The notes under the pieces are model-generated. The model did no database searches and had not been told where the DNA came from. It was given only the letters and a program-made list of their open reading frames with translations. 64,000 nt of DNA from Chamaelirium japonicum (Eukaryota; Streptophyta; Magnoliopsida; Liliales; Melanthiaceae), in contig OX393549.1 in NCBI GenBank assembly GCA_947650365.1, forward strand, positions 95,566,195-95,630,194, written 5' to 3'. The number at the start of each line of letters is the position of its first letter. The first letter of the stretch is position 1. This document shows, piece by piece, positions 45,601-58,263 of this stretch. A program made the translations under genes and the position numbers.

Positions 45601-48600
45601 TTTATTGTGCACAATCCAAAACCCAAGTATGAGATAGAGGTTCATACTACCACAAGTCGGACTCTCTAAGAGATCTGACTAGCTTCTTCAAAAAGCTTTA
45701 GTTATTCTATATGGAGTTCTATATATCAACTAGTTCGCAGCCTTAGTAATGCTATAAATGCTCACACGTCAAATCCTAGTAAGAAACCTGTTATATCCTC
45801 AACTTTCAAATACCATTCTAGAGGAAGAAAGAGTTATTAGCTTTTAACAGTAGGACAATATAATCACAATGAGTGTTGGTCCAGAAAATGTAACAGATCT
45901 TTTGACAAGCAATTTGGAAGTTTTTGATTGACATAAAGTCAAAGCAACACAGCATGGAGATTAGATTTTTGGTGATGAAGCTTACTTATCCGCAGGACAT
46001 GGCATGAGCATCAAGTTATGAAGCATAAGCCTTTAAGATTTGTTTTTTTATTAAATTGTTCAAACAAAAATGGAAAAATCATGAGAGCAAGAGATACCAG
46101 GATATGAATGTGGTAAAGATCAATTGCACCAAACTTTGGTACGCAATGATCAGACCGTGTTTCCTCCAGAACCAAACCTTCCACAAGAGCTTACGAGAAC
46201 AAGAGACATTGTTCCATCAATGTTGATTACTCAAACTTGTTTTTGTTTCATGTCATCACGGTTTTAAGGTTCACACCATCAAAGTCGGTAAAGCTTACTC
46301 AAACCAGCTCTTGTTTAGTGTTACCAAGTCAGCTGGCTTTTTCCTCTCAAAAAAACGCGTACAGAACAAGACTTAACATGTAAGCATTTACTACGAGAAT
46401 AAAACACATTTATTTAAAAAATTGGCAAGTCGGGAAAGAAACGTGTAGATCGCGTTTTAATCATTTTTTTTTTGTTAACGCATTATTTACTTGTACTTGC
46501 TTAGGTGCTTATTAATTTATTATCAATGTATCAATGTAGTCTTACGTGTTTAGACTTATTTTTAATGTGAACTTTAGAGTCTTTACTTGCTTAGTTGTTC
46601 TTGTTATTGTGGACGTTATACTCTCTACTTACTTGCTTAGTTCTTGTTCCAACAATGTGGTCTTTAGACTCTCTTAGTTCTTTAATGCATTACTTGCTTG
46701 TACAATTGCACTTGCTTACTAACGTGGTCGCTACTCGCTTATGGTTAAAGTGAATCCATTGTTTATTTCATTATTTGTAATTAGTGTTTTGCTTATTTTA
46801 GTGCTAATATACTAATATTAATTATGGCAATTTAGGTCTAGGTCCTTAACTACTTTGCAATATTAGCCACAAGACATCATAATTTGCTATAATAGCTAAC
46901 GTCCCTACGAGTATACATTCGCCTTCAGAAAGAGTATATATTCCTCAGGAGGGACTTGAGCTATATTTCGAAATGAACATGCTCTGCAAACTAAAAGTAA
47001 ATTCTCAAAAAGGACTTATGTCAAACTTCCCCTATTAATTATGATATAAAAATAACATATACTACTCTAAATATTCGAACATATATAAGAAATTACTAAA
47101 ATAATTTCTTTTTTCCCAACTTTCCCGATTTTTTCTTACGTTTACCCAAAACGACTTTTCCCGACTTCCGACTTGTTAAATTTGCAGTTTTGTTTAATAT
47201 TGTCATGTTTTCATATTTTTGTATTGCTTAAATTTCACAACATTGCCTCCATAAAAATTGTAACAGATGCTCTACAGCAAAGGTTGGAATTTAACACCAT
47301 ACACAATAAAAACATGCAGAAGTAAATGGCTTGTGCCTTTCATTTTTTTATTGACTCTGAAAATAACCAATTATAAGCAGTTGGTCTCAGAACATGTCGT
47401 GACCGTGAAGCAATAAGCCTTGTTAAACAAGGTTATGCGGAACATATATATCAATCTTAGCAATTTCAGACTTGTTGGAAAGCTTAGAGCATCTACAATG
47501 GACTCCCAGGTTCCTTCCATATTCTTGGGGCTCCTAGATGCCACATAAACAAAGTATGGAATGGGAATTGAAGCGCACTCCAACGGGCTCCTCAAAACTC
47601 CCTATTTTCTTGTGAAAAGACCAAATCGGGGATCCACTAAAAAAAATAAGGTAGTTTGTTTTGTTCAAACCCAGAGGCCCACTATCTAATTTTATCTACT
47701 CCCCTCTCCAACCCTATGGAGAGAAGGGAGAGAAAACCCACTCAGGCGAAAGATTTGGAAGCCCGTTAGAGGGGCCTTTTCCACCCGGGACCACTTTATT
47801 TCCCTACATTTCTGAAGGATGAAAGCAATAGGAGCCCGTTGGAGATGCTTAGTATTTCGATATTCTACACACCATTTATAAGCTTTTAGAAGTGCAGCTT
47901 ACATTTATTATAAAGGTTGTTGATATCAAGCGCAGACAGACGAGATACATCTCGTCATATTTCATTCTTGGGGGTGTGTAGATTATCCAAACACTAAGCC
48001 TTCAACAAACTAGCCATGTTAGATCTTATGGTGGGGAAAACTACAAAAGAACAGGTAGGGATATCACTTCAACACTAAGCCTTCAACAAACTAACCATGT
48101 TAGATCTTATGGTGGGGAAAACTACAAAAGAACAGGTAGGGATCATGGATTTGCAAAAGCTGAACTGATCGGGAAGGGGTGAGGCTAAATAGTTGGAATT
48201 GGGATGTTAAGTCTGAAAGTAGGATTGCAACATTAATTTGGTTGAAAATCATGGGCCACATAGATAGTGAACTATTATGAATGAATAGGTTAGTTTGACG
48301 CTCCGCTTGGAGAACCGATTATAGGATGAGAAAGGACAACTGAAATCAAGTGAGGGAAAAGGTGCATTGTACAGGAACACATGATTTGAAGTTCATGGAC
48401 AATTAAAGATCATTGGAAAGAGAAGATGATGATTATTACTAATTTTCTTTACACCCTTTGTATCCACATGATATGATGTGATGTCACGGGAATGTAGACA
48501 TGAGCGACCGATCTAATGTATAAAACTATTCATGTTAAACATAGTCAACAAGTTATACAGGATATCGAACACTATTTTGAATAATCAATCACTATGTTAC

Positions 48601-51600
48601 TTGATTTTTTATATTATTAAGGAAATTTTTCCACATGTTTGATCTCACATTATGGAATATATGCAAATAGTTTCACGGAACCAATTAAGTTTTGTATTTA
48701 TATCAAAAAGACTTTAAATAGAAGTTTGCATTTCCGTAGATAAACCACCATACCTCAGCTCCCATGAACGTTAAAAAAATGCATTAAACTCAGACTAAGG
48801 GGAAATAAAGGTAGTTAATAAAAATAAAAAGTAGATATTTCATGGGACTACTCTCTTTCTTCCTAATTTTTTTAAAATTTGTATTTAAATGTTTGGGTCG
48901 CGGTCATAGCTAAACCCCCCTCCAATAACTAAACCCCCTCCAATAAAGAGGATGTTCTCCATTTTCTAAGTTCTAAACTCAGCCCCCTCCAAAATCGATG
49001 GTGTTCTCAATTTTTCGAGTTCTACACTCTTCTGATTATTTTTTATTTTTTTAAAATCTCCTGATTGTAATTTTAAAAACGCACAGAAGGGACATGAGAT
49101 TGCACAATCATATATGTGATCACCGTATGTAGAGTTGTACAATTGCACATCGCACTTGACAACATTGATAAGGCTACACATGAAATGAAAAACCAATATA
49201 AACTTGCATGATTGTTGGTATCTACAATCTGAAACAGCAAAACCATACGAAATATTTTGACATGTCTACCGCCTTACTTGAAAAATAAGCTAGAACCAAA
49301 CTTGCTACATTGAAACAGATAGGCAGGGAACTTACAAGTAGGGATGTGAATCAACCAAGCCTAACCGAGCTTTACGTTTAATCAAAGCATGCTAGGCACA
49401 TTTCCTTCACAAATGAGATTGAAGGAGCACTCAAACATGCTTGATGTCTTAGTTTCTAAGGCAGGATTAAGAATCCACGAGGATAATATAGTGAGGTCCT
49501 CGGGAGGCAAGAGGCAGTGACAATATGATGGTAGCAACCCAGCAACCCTGATGGCAGCCGATATCGAGAAGAGGGATGGTGAGCAAGGAGTGATGGGTAT
49601 GGGAAGTGACAGAAGGATGGTAGCAACTCAACTTCATTTTTAGTTCCACCATTTGCGGCGCACCGATGTGACTTGCACAATGGCTAGCCTTCTAGAGTCT
49701 TTAGCCTAGACACAAAGTACTGCACAAAACTCATAAACAATTGCCAAGATTGCACAAATGTTGCTCAGCGCTCGTCCACCTTGAACCTCATGGAATATTT
49801 AAGTGCTCTTAGAGCAACCCAACCGCCAAGTCTGCCACCACGCCCTTGCATAAATCCAGAATGTCTATTTTATCACAATCGAGAATGGATTAATAAATCT
49901 ATTTCCCTTTAGAAAGTATATTATATTAAAATAATCATTATTAATGACAATATATAACTATTACCGAGCCAAAATTGAGCTGAATTTGATCAATTCACAC
50001 TTGGTTGATCTAACTTTGAATTGGGGTTTATGGTAGAGTATTTCCTTCAAAAACAATTTTGAAGGAGCCTAAACAGAACCAAACTTGTGCAGAGTAATTT
50101 GATTAGCACCCTATTTATAAGTCATTTAATCAATGCCTCAGTACCCATTAAATCCGTTTACAGAGAGATAAGGTTTCTATTTACTGTTCACAACACAACA
50201 CATAATTTAACACAATGTCAAGAATGTGTACTTCTCCTGATTAGCACCCTATTTATTTACTGTACATCCACAACACAATGTCAAGAATGTGTGTATTAAG
50301 TAGTAACTATTTACTGTTCACAATGCAAGGATAGTCATGTAGCAAGTGCCTAACACAAGTTTATTTCAACAAATAATTTAACATCAGGAGAAGTAAATTT
50401 TCTCAAAAATAATCAAATCGATCTACCATAAGAGTATCACTAAAATATCTCAGAAAAGATGAAAAGTACTAATTGAAGGTATAAATTTATTGAAACAACG
50501 TACTAAGTTTATTGAAACGACACACAAATATATTCAACACAGGCAAAAGCATTGTAGGATGATTACTAGAAGTCAGGTCAAAGTCATAGCGTAAATGAAA
50601 TTGTTCAGAACTCAAAGCAAACATCCAAAGAAAACTTATAGCCTGCATGATAAGATTCAATGATATTAAAAACGACACAAAGAGATGATGTCAGACAATA
50701 TTTAGACACCGATCCAGCACATGAAGCTGCAAGTCAACTGTTAGATAGCCACTTAACGACCCAAGCACACCTACAAAAATTGGGTTTTTCTCAGAGAGGC
50801 CTGTAAATACATAAAACGTCCCATCATACCATATGGAAAGAATCCCCTAATCGCACCAGCTGCTCAGAAAGTACTTCCACCCTGATTATAATTCCTGTCA
50901 GAACATATTGCATCCCAATCCTAAATACCATAATGAGTAAAAAAGTCATCAAATGATCATAAGCCACATTAAGTAGATCACCATCTTTCATAGCAGTTGT
51001 GCAAGGCTATTAGAGTTGTTCAAACTATCAGTAGTCAGGGGTCTGTTGGCTGTAGAACAGCACATATAAGGCAATAACAACCACTAGCAGAGCTGTGCTA
51101 AAATATGAACACAAAAATCATGCAAAGCTTGGACTTATAGCTTACAAGATCTACGAAGTAATGAAGTGTTAGACTAGATGCCTTTGCCACGGAACAAATA
51201 GTTGCCGACATTAGAGGACAAAGCATAACAGAAAAAGATAGTCGTCCTGAATGGCATATCTAAAGATTGTAAACAGAAAAAACACTAATACTCACAGGTA
51301 AAATATAGAAGTTAATTAATTTTGAAGTTTAGGATAATTAGTGCATGTGAACCTCTTGTGCTCATTCACAAGGAACTATCATATGCAAAATGATGAAACT
51401 ATATGATATTGAATTATTGATCTACTAAGATATTTTTCCACATTGAACACCATGGATAAAAAAATTCCTACTATGCGCAACCATTTTCAAATAAGAAATT
51501 ACCACTGTTAGAAACCCTCATCCCCCAAAACCCGAGTCTTAAGGGGAGGTCTACAGTGGGTATATTAAGCGGGCAGTGGGTGCCCCCTTACCGATGTGGG

Positions 51601-54449
51601 ACTAAACCGGTGGACTATCCCCCCCCCCCCCCCTCCTCACGCGGAGCATGTGTCTCAAGGCACAATAGCTAAGGGTGCAACTCACACCCCAAAACCCGGG
51701 TCATAAGGAGAGGTCCACAGCGGGTATATCAAACGGCCGATGGTTGCCCCCCCCCCCCTACCGATGTGGAACTAAACCGGTGAACTATCTCAATAACCAC
51801 AAAGTCAAACATAGACGTGTTAGGTTGACAACTTCGTGAGTATATTCCACACTCAAGAGGAAAAAGAATGAAGAAAAAGCCACCTGCTTAAGATCAAGCT
51901 TTCTAAACCAATATTAGTGCAATGCCTAAAGCAAATGATTAGGCAACAAAAGATGTCAATAGAGAGGGTCTAAGCAATATGCATTGCAATTGCAACTTAT
52001 GTTCTTACAGTACGATGAAGATTCTTTGAAGAAAGTGTATGTCATATGTTCACCGCCATACAATGATTTAAGAAATAATCTCTCAAAAGTGAGGCTTTTC
52101 AGAATATTCAGAATAAAAACATTAGTACGGAAAACGACATTGGTATAAAATAATTTTAGCGTAACTGGATCTGGGTGATGGCCTATCTTAAGCACAGACT
52201 CCATTGAAAAAAAAAAAACATTAAGGATAACTATCCATTGAATCATGAACCACAAAACACTAGCTTTGATGTTACAAATCAAATCCTTACCTTTCTAGAA
52301 AGACAATGATGCTCGAGGATGTAAATGCTTCATTAGAGTCGAAAGGCTTATATAGTTGGACTATATTTCCATACAATAATAACATTTAAAAGTGTACACC
52401 TGCAAAACTATAAGACTAAAAATGGAAAATGGAAGAATGTTGCCAACAATAACAATAACTGTAAACTAAAGTACTAAACAAGGTGTATGTTGCCCTAAAA
52501 TTCCAAACCATCAAAATAGAAGATGCAAAAGTGATGCAGTCCTTCATTGCCTAATAGAGAAAGTACCTCCAATAGGCCACTGCTTTGGATCATGAATGCA
52601 AAGGAACGATTTGGATCTCATTTTTCAACAGCTGCATTAGATAATGATTCCACCACAACAATTTTGATCCAGCAATATGACAGAAAATCGCATGAAAAAT
52701 TAAATGCTCATATTTATTCATAAGAGTGATGCAAGTGTTCGAGGTAATGTAATTCAAAACAGAGATAAGGAAATGTTGGATGAAATCCATTTAATGTAGA
52801 CGATGTAACTCCAGAAAATACGTACAAGATAATTTTAAACAAAGAAAAAGAGAAAAGAGACTGGCCGTGGAAGGAAATGTGTCTGATTGTTAGAAAGGAA
52901 AATATAAATACAATATTACGAGGATAGATTTCACCATAAGTTACCTAGCGAACTAATTTTTAAAAAAATTAACAATTACAACCTGGGTTTTGGGGTGTGA
53001 GGGTATCTAACATTTAAGGGGTTAGATTTCACCATAAGTTACCTAGCGAACTAATTTTATAAATAAAAAAAAATGGCCGAGTGAAGATTTACAAACACCT
53101 AATATGATATTAAAAGCAATTAAACCAAAACTAAAAAAAGACTTTAAAACTGCTAATTCACAGCTACAAGAAGAGAGCAACTGTCCAAAATAGTACCTGG
53201 AAATGTACAATTGTTGACTTGACAAGCCTTGTATTGAGCTGAAAATCATAGAAAGTGCTTCCCTTCTCCACCTGCTCGCAATCCTAGAGAGTAACAGATT
53301 ACTTTAGCAATTCAAAAGTAAAGGGGCCTACATAAGTTGGGATGTAATAAAAAGACAACAATTAGAAGATTTTATAGCATGCACAATCCTCATAACAGAA
53401 TTTATATCGGAAAAAAAAAAAAGAATGTGAACACTACAATGGTACAGATCATGGTTCGAAAACTCTATAGATAACAAGTCGTACAGGTCTTCTACCGAGT
53501 GTAGATACAAGAATCGATACCGGTATGAGTCCCCACTTGGCCAATATCCGTATCAACCCGAGTCAAACCCAATACGTCCGAGTTGTATCAGTCTGACCCA
53601 CAACCACAATCACTAACATCCGGCCAAGGTTCGAAAACACGGTTTCCATCGAAATTTCAGAATGGGAAAAAAAACGGTTTGGATCGAAATTTCAGAAGAG
53701 GAAAAAACGTGATATTTCGTCAAAATTTCAGCCCCTCTTGCAATAGCTGTACAACATGGGGGATAAGTATATATTTTGTGAACTTTCGTGATATGTATTC
53801 ATGCCTTACTCTCTTTTTTCTGAGTACTATCGCTTATACGGACAAAGATACCGAGTTTTTGAACCTTGGTACAGATTCAAATCACCAGCTAGCTATATAT
53901 TACAGTATTACAGATTATAAATTTGGTCCCCCAAAAAAAAAAACACAGGAGCAGAACAATATACTAATTTTTTTCGCTCCAAAAAGCCTTTTTTGTTTTA
54001 AAAACCAATGATCTCTCCCAAAGTCGTCACCCAAAACATGAAAGAGCAGTGGGTCGAGAAGCCAAACCTTATCCCGAACCTTAGGAGATCCAGAGAGGTT
54101 CACATAGTTCTTGTACTGCTTCAGCCTCATCTCGCGGTACTTATCCCTCGAGTAGTTCAGCCTCCCCCACGGGATCCCCTGTATATCCTTTCCTTCACGG
54201 TACTCGGACGCCGAAGTGTCAGTCTTCTGATCGCCCTGAATGATCGAGAACAGAGGGTAAGACTCAAATACCCAGATAAAAACCCAACCTTTTCCCCACA
54301 ACTATTCAACGATATGATACCTCGCCAACATCGGAGCCCTCGCCGTCCCTCTGCCGATCGCCCTGTTCGAACTCATCGCCGTCGGGCTCAGCCATGTCGA
54401 ACCCATCCTCGACCATGTACTCCAGATCGTCGTTCAGGTACTGTGCCAT
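42128..54449 (-). CDS. WD40 repeat protein (transducin/WD40 superfamily), nine coding exons
   Basis: A 438-aa protein can be assembled from nine exons on the minus strand: 54449-54321, 54235-54080, 53283-53197, 44115-43981, 43893-43783, 43702-43611, 42993-42888, 42787-42701, 42541-42128 (with stop). All introns have GT/AG ends and the phases fit. Landmarks are the acidic N-terminus MAQYLNDDLEYMVEDGFD, KDIQGIPWGRLNYSRDKYRE, the beta-propeller start LRNLLWATSKHDVYMMQNYS, VAGGFQGELICK, and a clear WD repeat in the last exon (GHLDYSFASAWHPDGRILAT...LWDV). This matches the conserved plant family similar to the uncharacterised WD repeat protein C2A9.03 of fission yeast. The molecular function is unknown and a scaffold role is assumed. 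Intron 3 is 9.1 kb. The reading frame is intact throughout. Confidence 0.93.
42597..42674. repeat. (CA)n(GA)n microsatellite in WD40 intron 8
   Basis: A run of CA repeats (42597-42626, with CG interruptions) is followed by about 24 GA repeats. It lies in the intron between exons 9 and 8. Confidence 0.9.
43049..43580. mobile_element. MITE with long inverted ends in WD40 intron 6
   Basis: About 125 bp at each end are inverted copies. For example, AACCCCTGGAAACGTTATAT on the left pairs with the reverse complement of the right side, and TTACTTGTGCAAATC is shared. The ends resemble MULE-type MITEs. A target duplication is not clear (A-rich flanks). The element lies wholly inside the intron between exon 7 (42993) and exon 6 (43611). 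Confidence 0.75.
47487..47848. mobile_element. PIF/Harbinger-like (Tourist) MITE
   Basis: It is flanked by TTA on both sides (47484-47486, 47849-47851). The ends GCATCTACAATGGACTCC and the reverse complement of GGAGCCCGTTGGAGATGC match at 15 of 18 positions. A TTA target and GAGCATCTCCAACGGGCTCC-like ends are typical of Harbinger-type MITEs in plants. No coding. Confidence 0.75.
47990..48142. repeat. Short tandem duplication (81-bp spacing)
   Basis: About 72 bp starting AACACTAAGCCTTCAACAAAC occur twice, 81 bp apart, with one or two differences, in intron 3. Confidence 0.85.
51508..51800. repeat. Duplicated LTR-like repeat with C-runs
   Basis: Two copies of a segment starting CCCCAAAACCCG(A/G)GTC, about 167 bp apart (51523 and 51690). 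Each holds TACCGATGTGG(G/A)ACTAAACCGGTG and a run of about 12-14 C. Its start (TGTTAGAAACCCTCA) recurs inverted at about 52981-53012. This could be a pair of LTR tips, but no internal region was found. Confidence 0.5.
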
Positions 54450-54463
54450 CGTATCAAGAAATC

Positions 54464-54640
54464 CTAGCAAGAAAAACCCACATGTTAAAACCCCAAATCT
54501 ACAACAGATATCAGACCGGAAAAGGCTCCACTCCACGCACCCAAATCGAATGGAAGCCATCACTACACCCGAACAAACCAGAGATTCACGAGAGGGGGGG
54601 GGGGGGGGGGGGGGGGGGTAGAGGCGATGCCCATACTCAC
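54464..54640 (-). other. 5' UTR intron of the WD40 gene with a 25-bp C run
   Basis: A donor GTGAGT (minus strand, ending exon at 54641) and an acceptor TTGCTAG (54464) define an intron between the 5' UTR exon and the ATG exon. It contains an uninterrupted run of 25 G on the plus strand (54594-54618). Confidence 0.6.
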
Positions 54641-54861
54641 AGTCGAGAGGACGGCTCCAAGAGCTGCTCAAAGGTATCAGATCGGCGCAGCTCCGATCTC
54701 CTCACCGGAAAACGAGAGAGGATCGAACTGAGGCGATGAAGTGAGCGGAGGAATTTCAGAGAGAGAGAGAGAGAGAGAGGAGAGAGAAGCAACGGAAATC
54801 TTTCTAGAAAGCAGGGTTGGAAGCGACGGAGAGATGCCAGAAACCCTGCCCTGATTTATAG
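54641..54861 (-). promoter_or_regulatory. Core promoter and 5' UTR exon of the WD40 gene
   Basis: A TATA box (minus strand CTATAAAT, 54854-54861) suggests a start near 54825. The 5' UTR exon carries a GA/TC microsatellite (54758-54787). Confidence 0.6.
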
Positions 54862-55647
54862 AAAAGGAGGCCGGAGGGCGGAGGGGGTGGGTCCCCCACG
54901 GATGGGCGTAACTAACCATCTGAACCCGGAAAGAGGGCCGTCAGCTACTCCGTTATCGTCGGCGGCCGGTAACGCCGCCCACCTAATAGCGGCCGGTGCG
55001 CTGTGGGTCCCAGCCCGATCGGGGTCGGTAGTGGCATGCAGGTGTTGGCGAAGGGAGCCTCCCTTCACTGGTACGGCAGACACCAAGCAAGTTGACTATC
55101 TTTACGTTATGTCAAGAGTGCAGGTCGCTATTTGAGTGCCACTACCAGGCGACCCATCCAATGGGCTCCATCCGAATATGGGTAATATCGTTCCATTTTA
55201 AGACTTCAGTGGATGATCTATATGTACAACCCCCATAGTTTTTAAGTAAATCCATCTGTATCTTTGTATATGGTTTTCGACGATCCAAATGAGATATGTG
55301 GTAGTGATGATGATTCGACGGACTAGGCCTACTTACCTTTCACTGTTGACCTAAAACTTTAATCAAAAGGTTATTATCTTTTGCGCAAGCTGATTTTTTT
55401 TTTATTTTTTATAAAAATATCATATGAGTAAACCGTTGGAGTTTTTTTTTCATCTTATGCATAAGCTAAGTTGGCAATCATTTGGCTATGCAAAGTACAG
55501 ATGCATATGGGTCATCCGTTGGAGATGCTCTTACGGCCCAATTTTACTCCCACGAGTGATGAGGGGAAACATTTTCAGCACATCCTGTGTAGCATACAAC
55601 CGCGGGGCCCATCGTGATTCAATGAGACATGGGGTAGCATGCCCCAG
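54862..55647 (-). promoter_or_regulatory. Upstream region of the WD40 gene
   Basis: GC-rich near the gene, then ordinary sequence to the LTR element. There is no second gene and no clear motif. The young LTR element begins at 55648. Confidence 0.4.
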
Positions 55648-56976
55648 TGATGCAGACCTGATCCGCACCTTTAGTTCGTCGCTGCATCTTCAGTCATCCC
55701 CAGAGACCGTTTATTTCAGTCGTTTTATTTTTAGGCTTGGATGACATTAGCCGTTTGGGCTTGTTAGTCGTTTATTTCAGTTTTTGGCCATTTTTCCCTC
55801 TTTTTGGCCTTATTTCAGCATTTAGTTTTATTTCTGTTCTTGCCCAGTTCATGGGGGATGTCCATGATCTCATCCGAGGGCTTTTCGGATTGAATCCGGG
55901 TCTTCTCGGGTGAGTTTCAGCATGATATTAATAAAATTATGGGTGTGTGTGTTTGCGGGGCACCGACGGACGAGATTAGATCTCGAAACCGACGGTTAGA
56001 TGGCGAAATAACTTAAATTTGATGATGTGGCATCAATTGGGCTTCAATTAGGGCTATGTGGGCTTCAATTAGGGCTTTTCCGTCCCTTGCCCGTGCGGAA
56101 ACCGAGCCAATCCGCCCCCTCTTCCGTCCCTTAACTTCTCTCTCTCTTTTCCCCTTATTTCTCTCTCTTTTCCTTTCCTTTTTTGGCCCATTGCATCCCC
56201 ACCATTCCCCCTTGATTTCCCTTTGATCTTGGCCATCCAAAAAGAAACCCTAGTTCTACAAAAAGGGGAAGATTGAAGGAGATTTCAGATTTTGATAGTT
56301 GCTGAAATTCGTGCCTCTTCGTGAGTGCTACCGGGCGAGACTCGTGTCCCCGATCCTCGCCGATTCCACGACTTCGCCTCGTGAAGGCTTTGGGCTTCGT
56401 TTTCCGAAGGTTCCGGCTTCTCCCGACGTCCGGCCTTGCTCCGTGTGCGGGATCATCGGCGCATCCTCGCAATCGACCCACGGCGGGAAACCCCAGGCAG
56501 TATCTACCCTTTTCCTTTATTTTCCCCATCGCATCCGCTTCGTTTTCATTAGTTTCCATTGCCTCCGCTCCGCATCGCAGCCGTCATCATCCTTTTCATC
56601 GCTAGTTGAAGCCATAACTTTGCCTATTTATTAGATTCGCCATATATCGTCTGTCGGTAACCCTAGCAAGCATTCGTAACCTATTTTAGTGAAAATCTGT
56701 TGCATGCCTATTGTCCAATTTACATATCTATTGCTGCGATTGACCCTATTATGTGCTGAAATCAGTTTTTTTGTGATAGTATTGCGCTCTTTAATTGTTT
56801 TAAGTCTTAACCCTGCTTTATGTTGATTGCATAAACTTTAGAACTGCATAAGATAACTTCTGGTTGCTGTCCTTTTGATCTATACGTCGCTATATTGATA
56901 AATAAAACCTAGTCATTGACCAAAGAAAACCCTAAAGGGTTCAGGATTGTAGTGTGCCTTATTGGTGCCTGCATCA
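55648..56976 (+). repeat. 5' LTR of the young element
   Basis: 1329 bp, TGATGCAG to CTGCATCA. No base difference from the 3' LTR was noticed. The small frames inside recur unchanged in the other LTR and are not genes. Confidence 0.95.
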
Positions 56977-56978
56977 AG

Positions 56979-56991
56979 TTGGTATCAGAGC
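56979..56991 (+). other. Primer binding site of the young element
   Basis: TTGGTATCAGAGC lies two bases after the LTR end. It matches the 3' end of initiator tRNA-Met. Confidence 0.9.
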
Positions 56992-57144
56992 TCGAAAGAA
57001 CCTGTTCGGGTTTCTTTTGAGTGCTGAATTTCAGCAAACCCTAATCTTTTCTTTGCTGATTTTGCATAGGTCATCGTCTTGCTTGATTTGCATTTAGTGT
57101 TAGGTTTACGTCTAGCGTTAGGATTGCATCGTGTATCTGACGCC

Positions 57145-58263
57145 ATGTCCTGTCGTCGCGTTCGATCCCATCCTTATTCGCTTGACCCACTAGATACCCA
57201 CACCTATAAACAATTTGTCAGGCTATATAAATCTCTTGAGCCATGTCCTACCCTTTTCCCGAGATCTTCGATGGAACGTAGATACTCCTCTTCGATTCGA
57301 GATCAAGCCCATGACCTGGATCTATCTTCTAAACCTTTTGTTCAATGGGTTTTACGGAGTCCTTCAGTGCCAACCTTGAAAATCAGATATATCGAAACCC
57401 AGCTCTTACTTGATGATATTGAGGATGAGTTGGCATGGAGGGAGAAGCAGAACCAGAGGCTTGCCCGATACAGCAGGCCACCACCTCCAGCAGAGCCTCC
57501 ACCTCCTGTGGAGTACCCGGTTCCACCAGTAGCCCCACTTGAGAAGCATCCGCCTCCTGTGGAGCTTCCTCGGCCAATGCCTACGGAGGAGCCACCTCTT
57601 CCGTCAGCGACTACAGAGGAGTTCCTTCCGCCTTCTCCAGTGCCTACAGCGGTGCCACCTCCCCCTTCAGTGGCTTCAGAGGAGCTCTTTCCACCTTCAG
57701 CAGTGCCTACAGAGGAGCCACTTCCTCCGGTAGTGACTACGGAGAGGCTTCTCCTACCTTTCACAGAGCTTACAGAGGAGACACCTCCACTTGCAGTTCT
57801 TCCTACAGCAGAGACACCCATGGAGCCTCCGTCTTCCGTGGAGCTTCCATCACAGCTACAGTCAGAGCCAGTTGGGGAGCTTCAGACAGCTAAGCCACTT
57901 GCGCGCTTTGACTTTGTCGGGACTGACCGACCACCTACAGCTCGTGCGCTTCTGTTTTTGTACTTCAGTACCTTCTGGCCCTCGCTCGACGCCAGCACTC
58001 CCTTCGCGAGAGGCCCAGAGGTTGTTGACTGCCCGAGACATCACTTGTTGGGGATTCATCATCAGATCCAGACACAGCGACGTTCCCACGGTGGTGGTCT
58101 CCCTCCTGCTACCGGCGATGTCTTCCGGCGTAAACTCGAGGACGAGTTTTTCGCAGCGGAAGCGATTGATGCAGACCTGATCCGCACCTTTAGTTCGTCG
58201 CTGCATCTTCAGTCATCCCCAGAGACCGTTTATTTCAGTCGTTTTATTTTTAGGCTTGGATGA
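57145..58263 (+). CDS. Proline-rich ORF of unknown function in the young LTR element
   Basis: 372 codons from the first ATG of the frame (MSCRRVRSHPYSLDPLDTHT) to a stop 97 bases inside the 3' LTR. Residues 1 to about 115 look like a folded domain, including TYKQFVRLYKSLEPCP, SSKPFVQWVLRS and a charged helix IETQLLLDDIEDELAWREKQ. About residues 115-260 are a proline-rich tail with irregular TEEPLPP, SEELFPP and PVELP units. The C-terminal part (near RRKLEDEFFAAEA) resembles the final segment of a retroelement polyprotein. I recognise no gag, protease or polymerase motif. It could be a degenerate gag, a captured host exon or an accessory protein. The frame is open, but expression is unproven. 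Confidence 0.55.
   Translation: MSCRRVRSHPYSLDPLDTHTYKQFVRLYKSLEPCPTLFPRSSMERRYSSSIRDQAHDLDLSSKPFVQWVLRSPSVPTLKIRYIETQLLLDDIEDELAWREKQNQRLARYSRPPPPAEPPPPVEYPVPPVAPLEKHPPPVELPRPMPTEEPPLPSATTEEFLPPSPVPTAVPPPPSVASEELFPPSAVPTEEPLPPVVTTERLLLPFTELTEETPPLAVLPTAETPMEPPSSVELPSQLQSEPVGELQTAKPLARFDFVGTDRPPTARALLFLYFSTFWPSLDASTPFARGPEVVDCPRHHLLGIHHQIQTQRRSHGGGLPPATGDVFRRKLEDEFFAAEAIDADLIRTFSSSLHLQSSPETVYFSRFIFRLG

Larger units (their letters stand above)
44116..53196 (-). other. Intron 3 of the WD40 gene (9.1 kb)
   Basis: No other gene is visible inside. It is AT-rich and carries a Harbinger-like MITE (47487-47848), an 81-bp-spaced duplication (47990-48142), a duplicated 0.17-kb repeat with C-runs (51508-51800), and two copies of a 35-bp repeat (about 52926-52960 and 53027-53061). 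The protein family reads straight from VHFQ to LRNLLWATSK, so no exon is missing. Other stretches of 300 bp or more within it show nothing I can name. Confidence 0.8.

Noticed and set aside
57342-57821. Glycine/serine-rich minus-strand frame of 159 codons
   Set aside because: Antisense of the proline-rich frame of the young LTR element.
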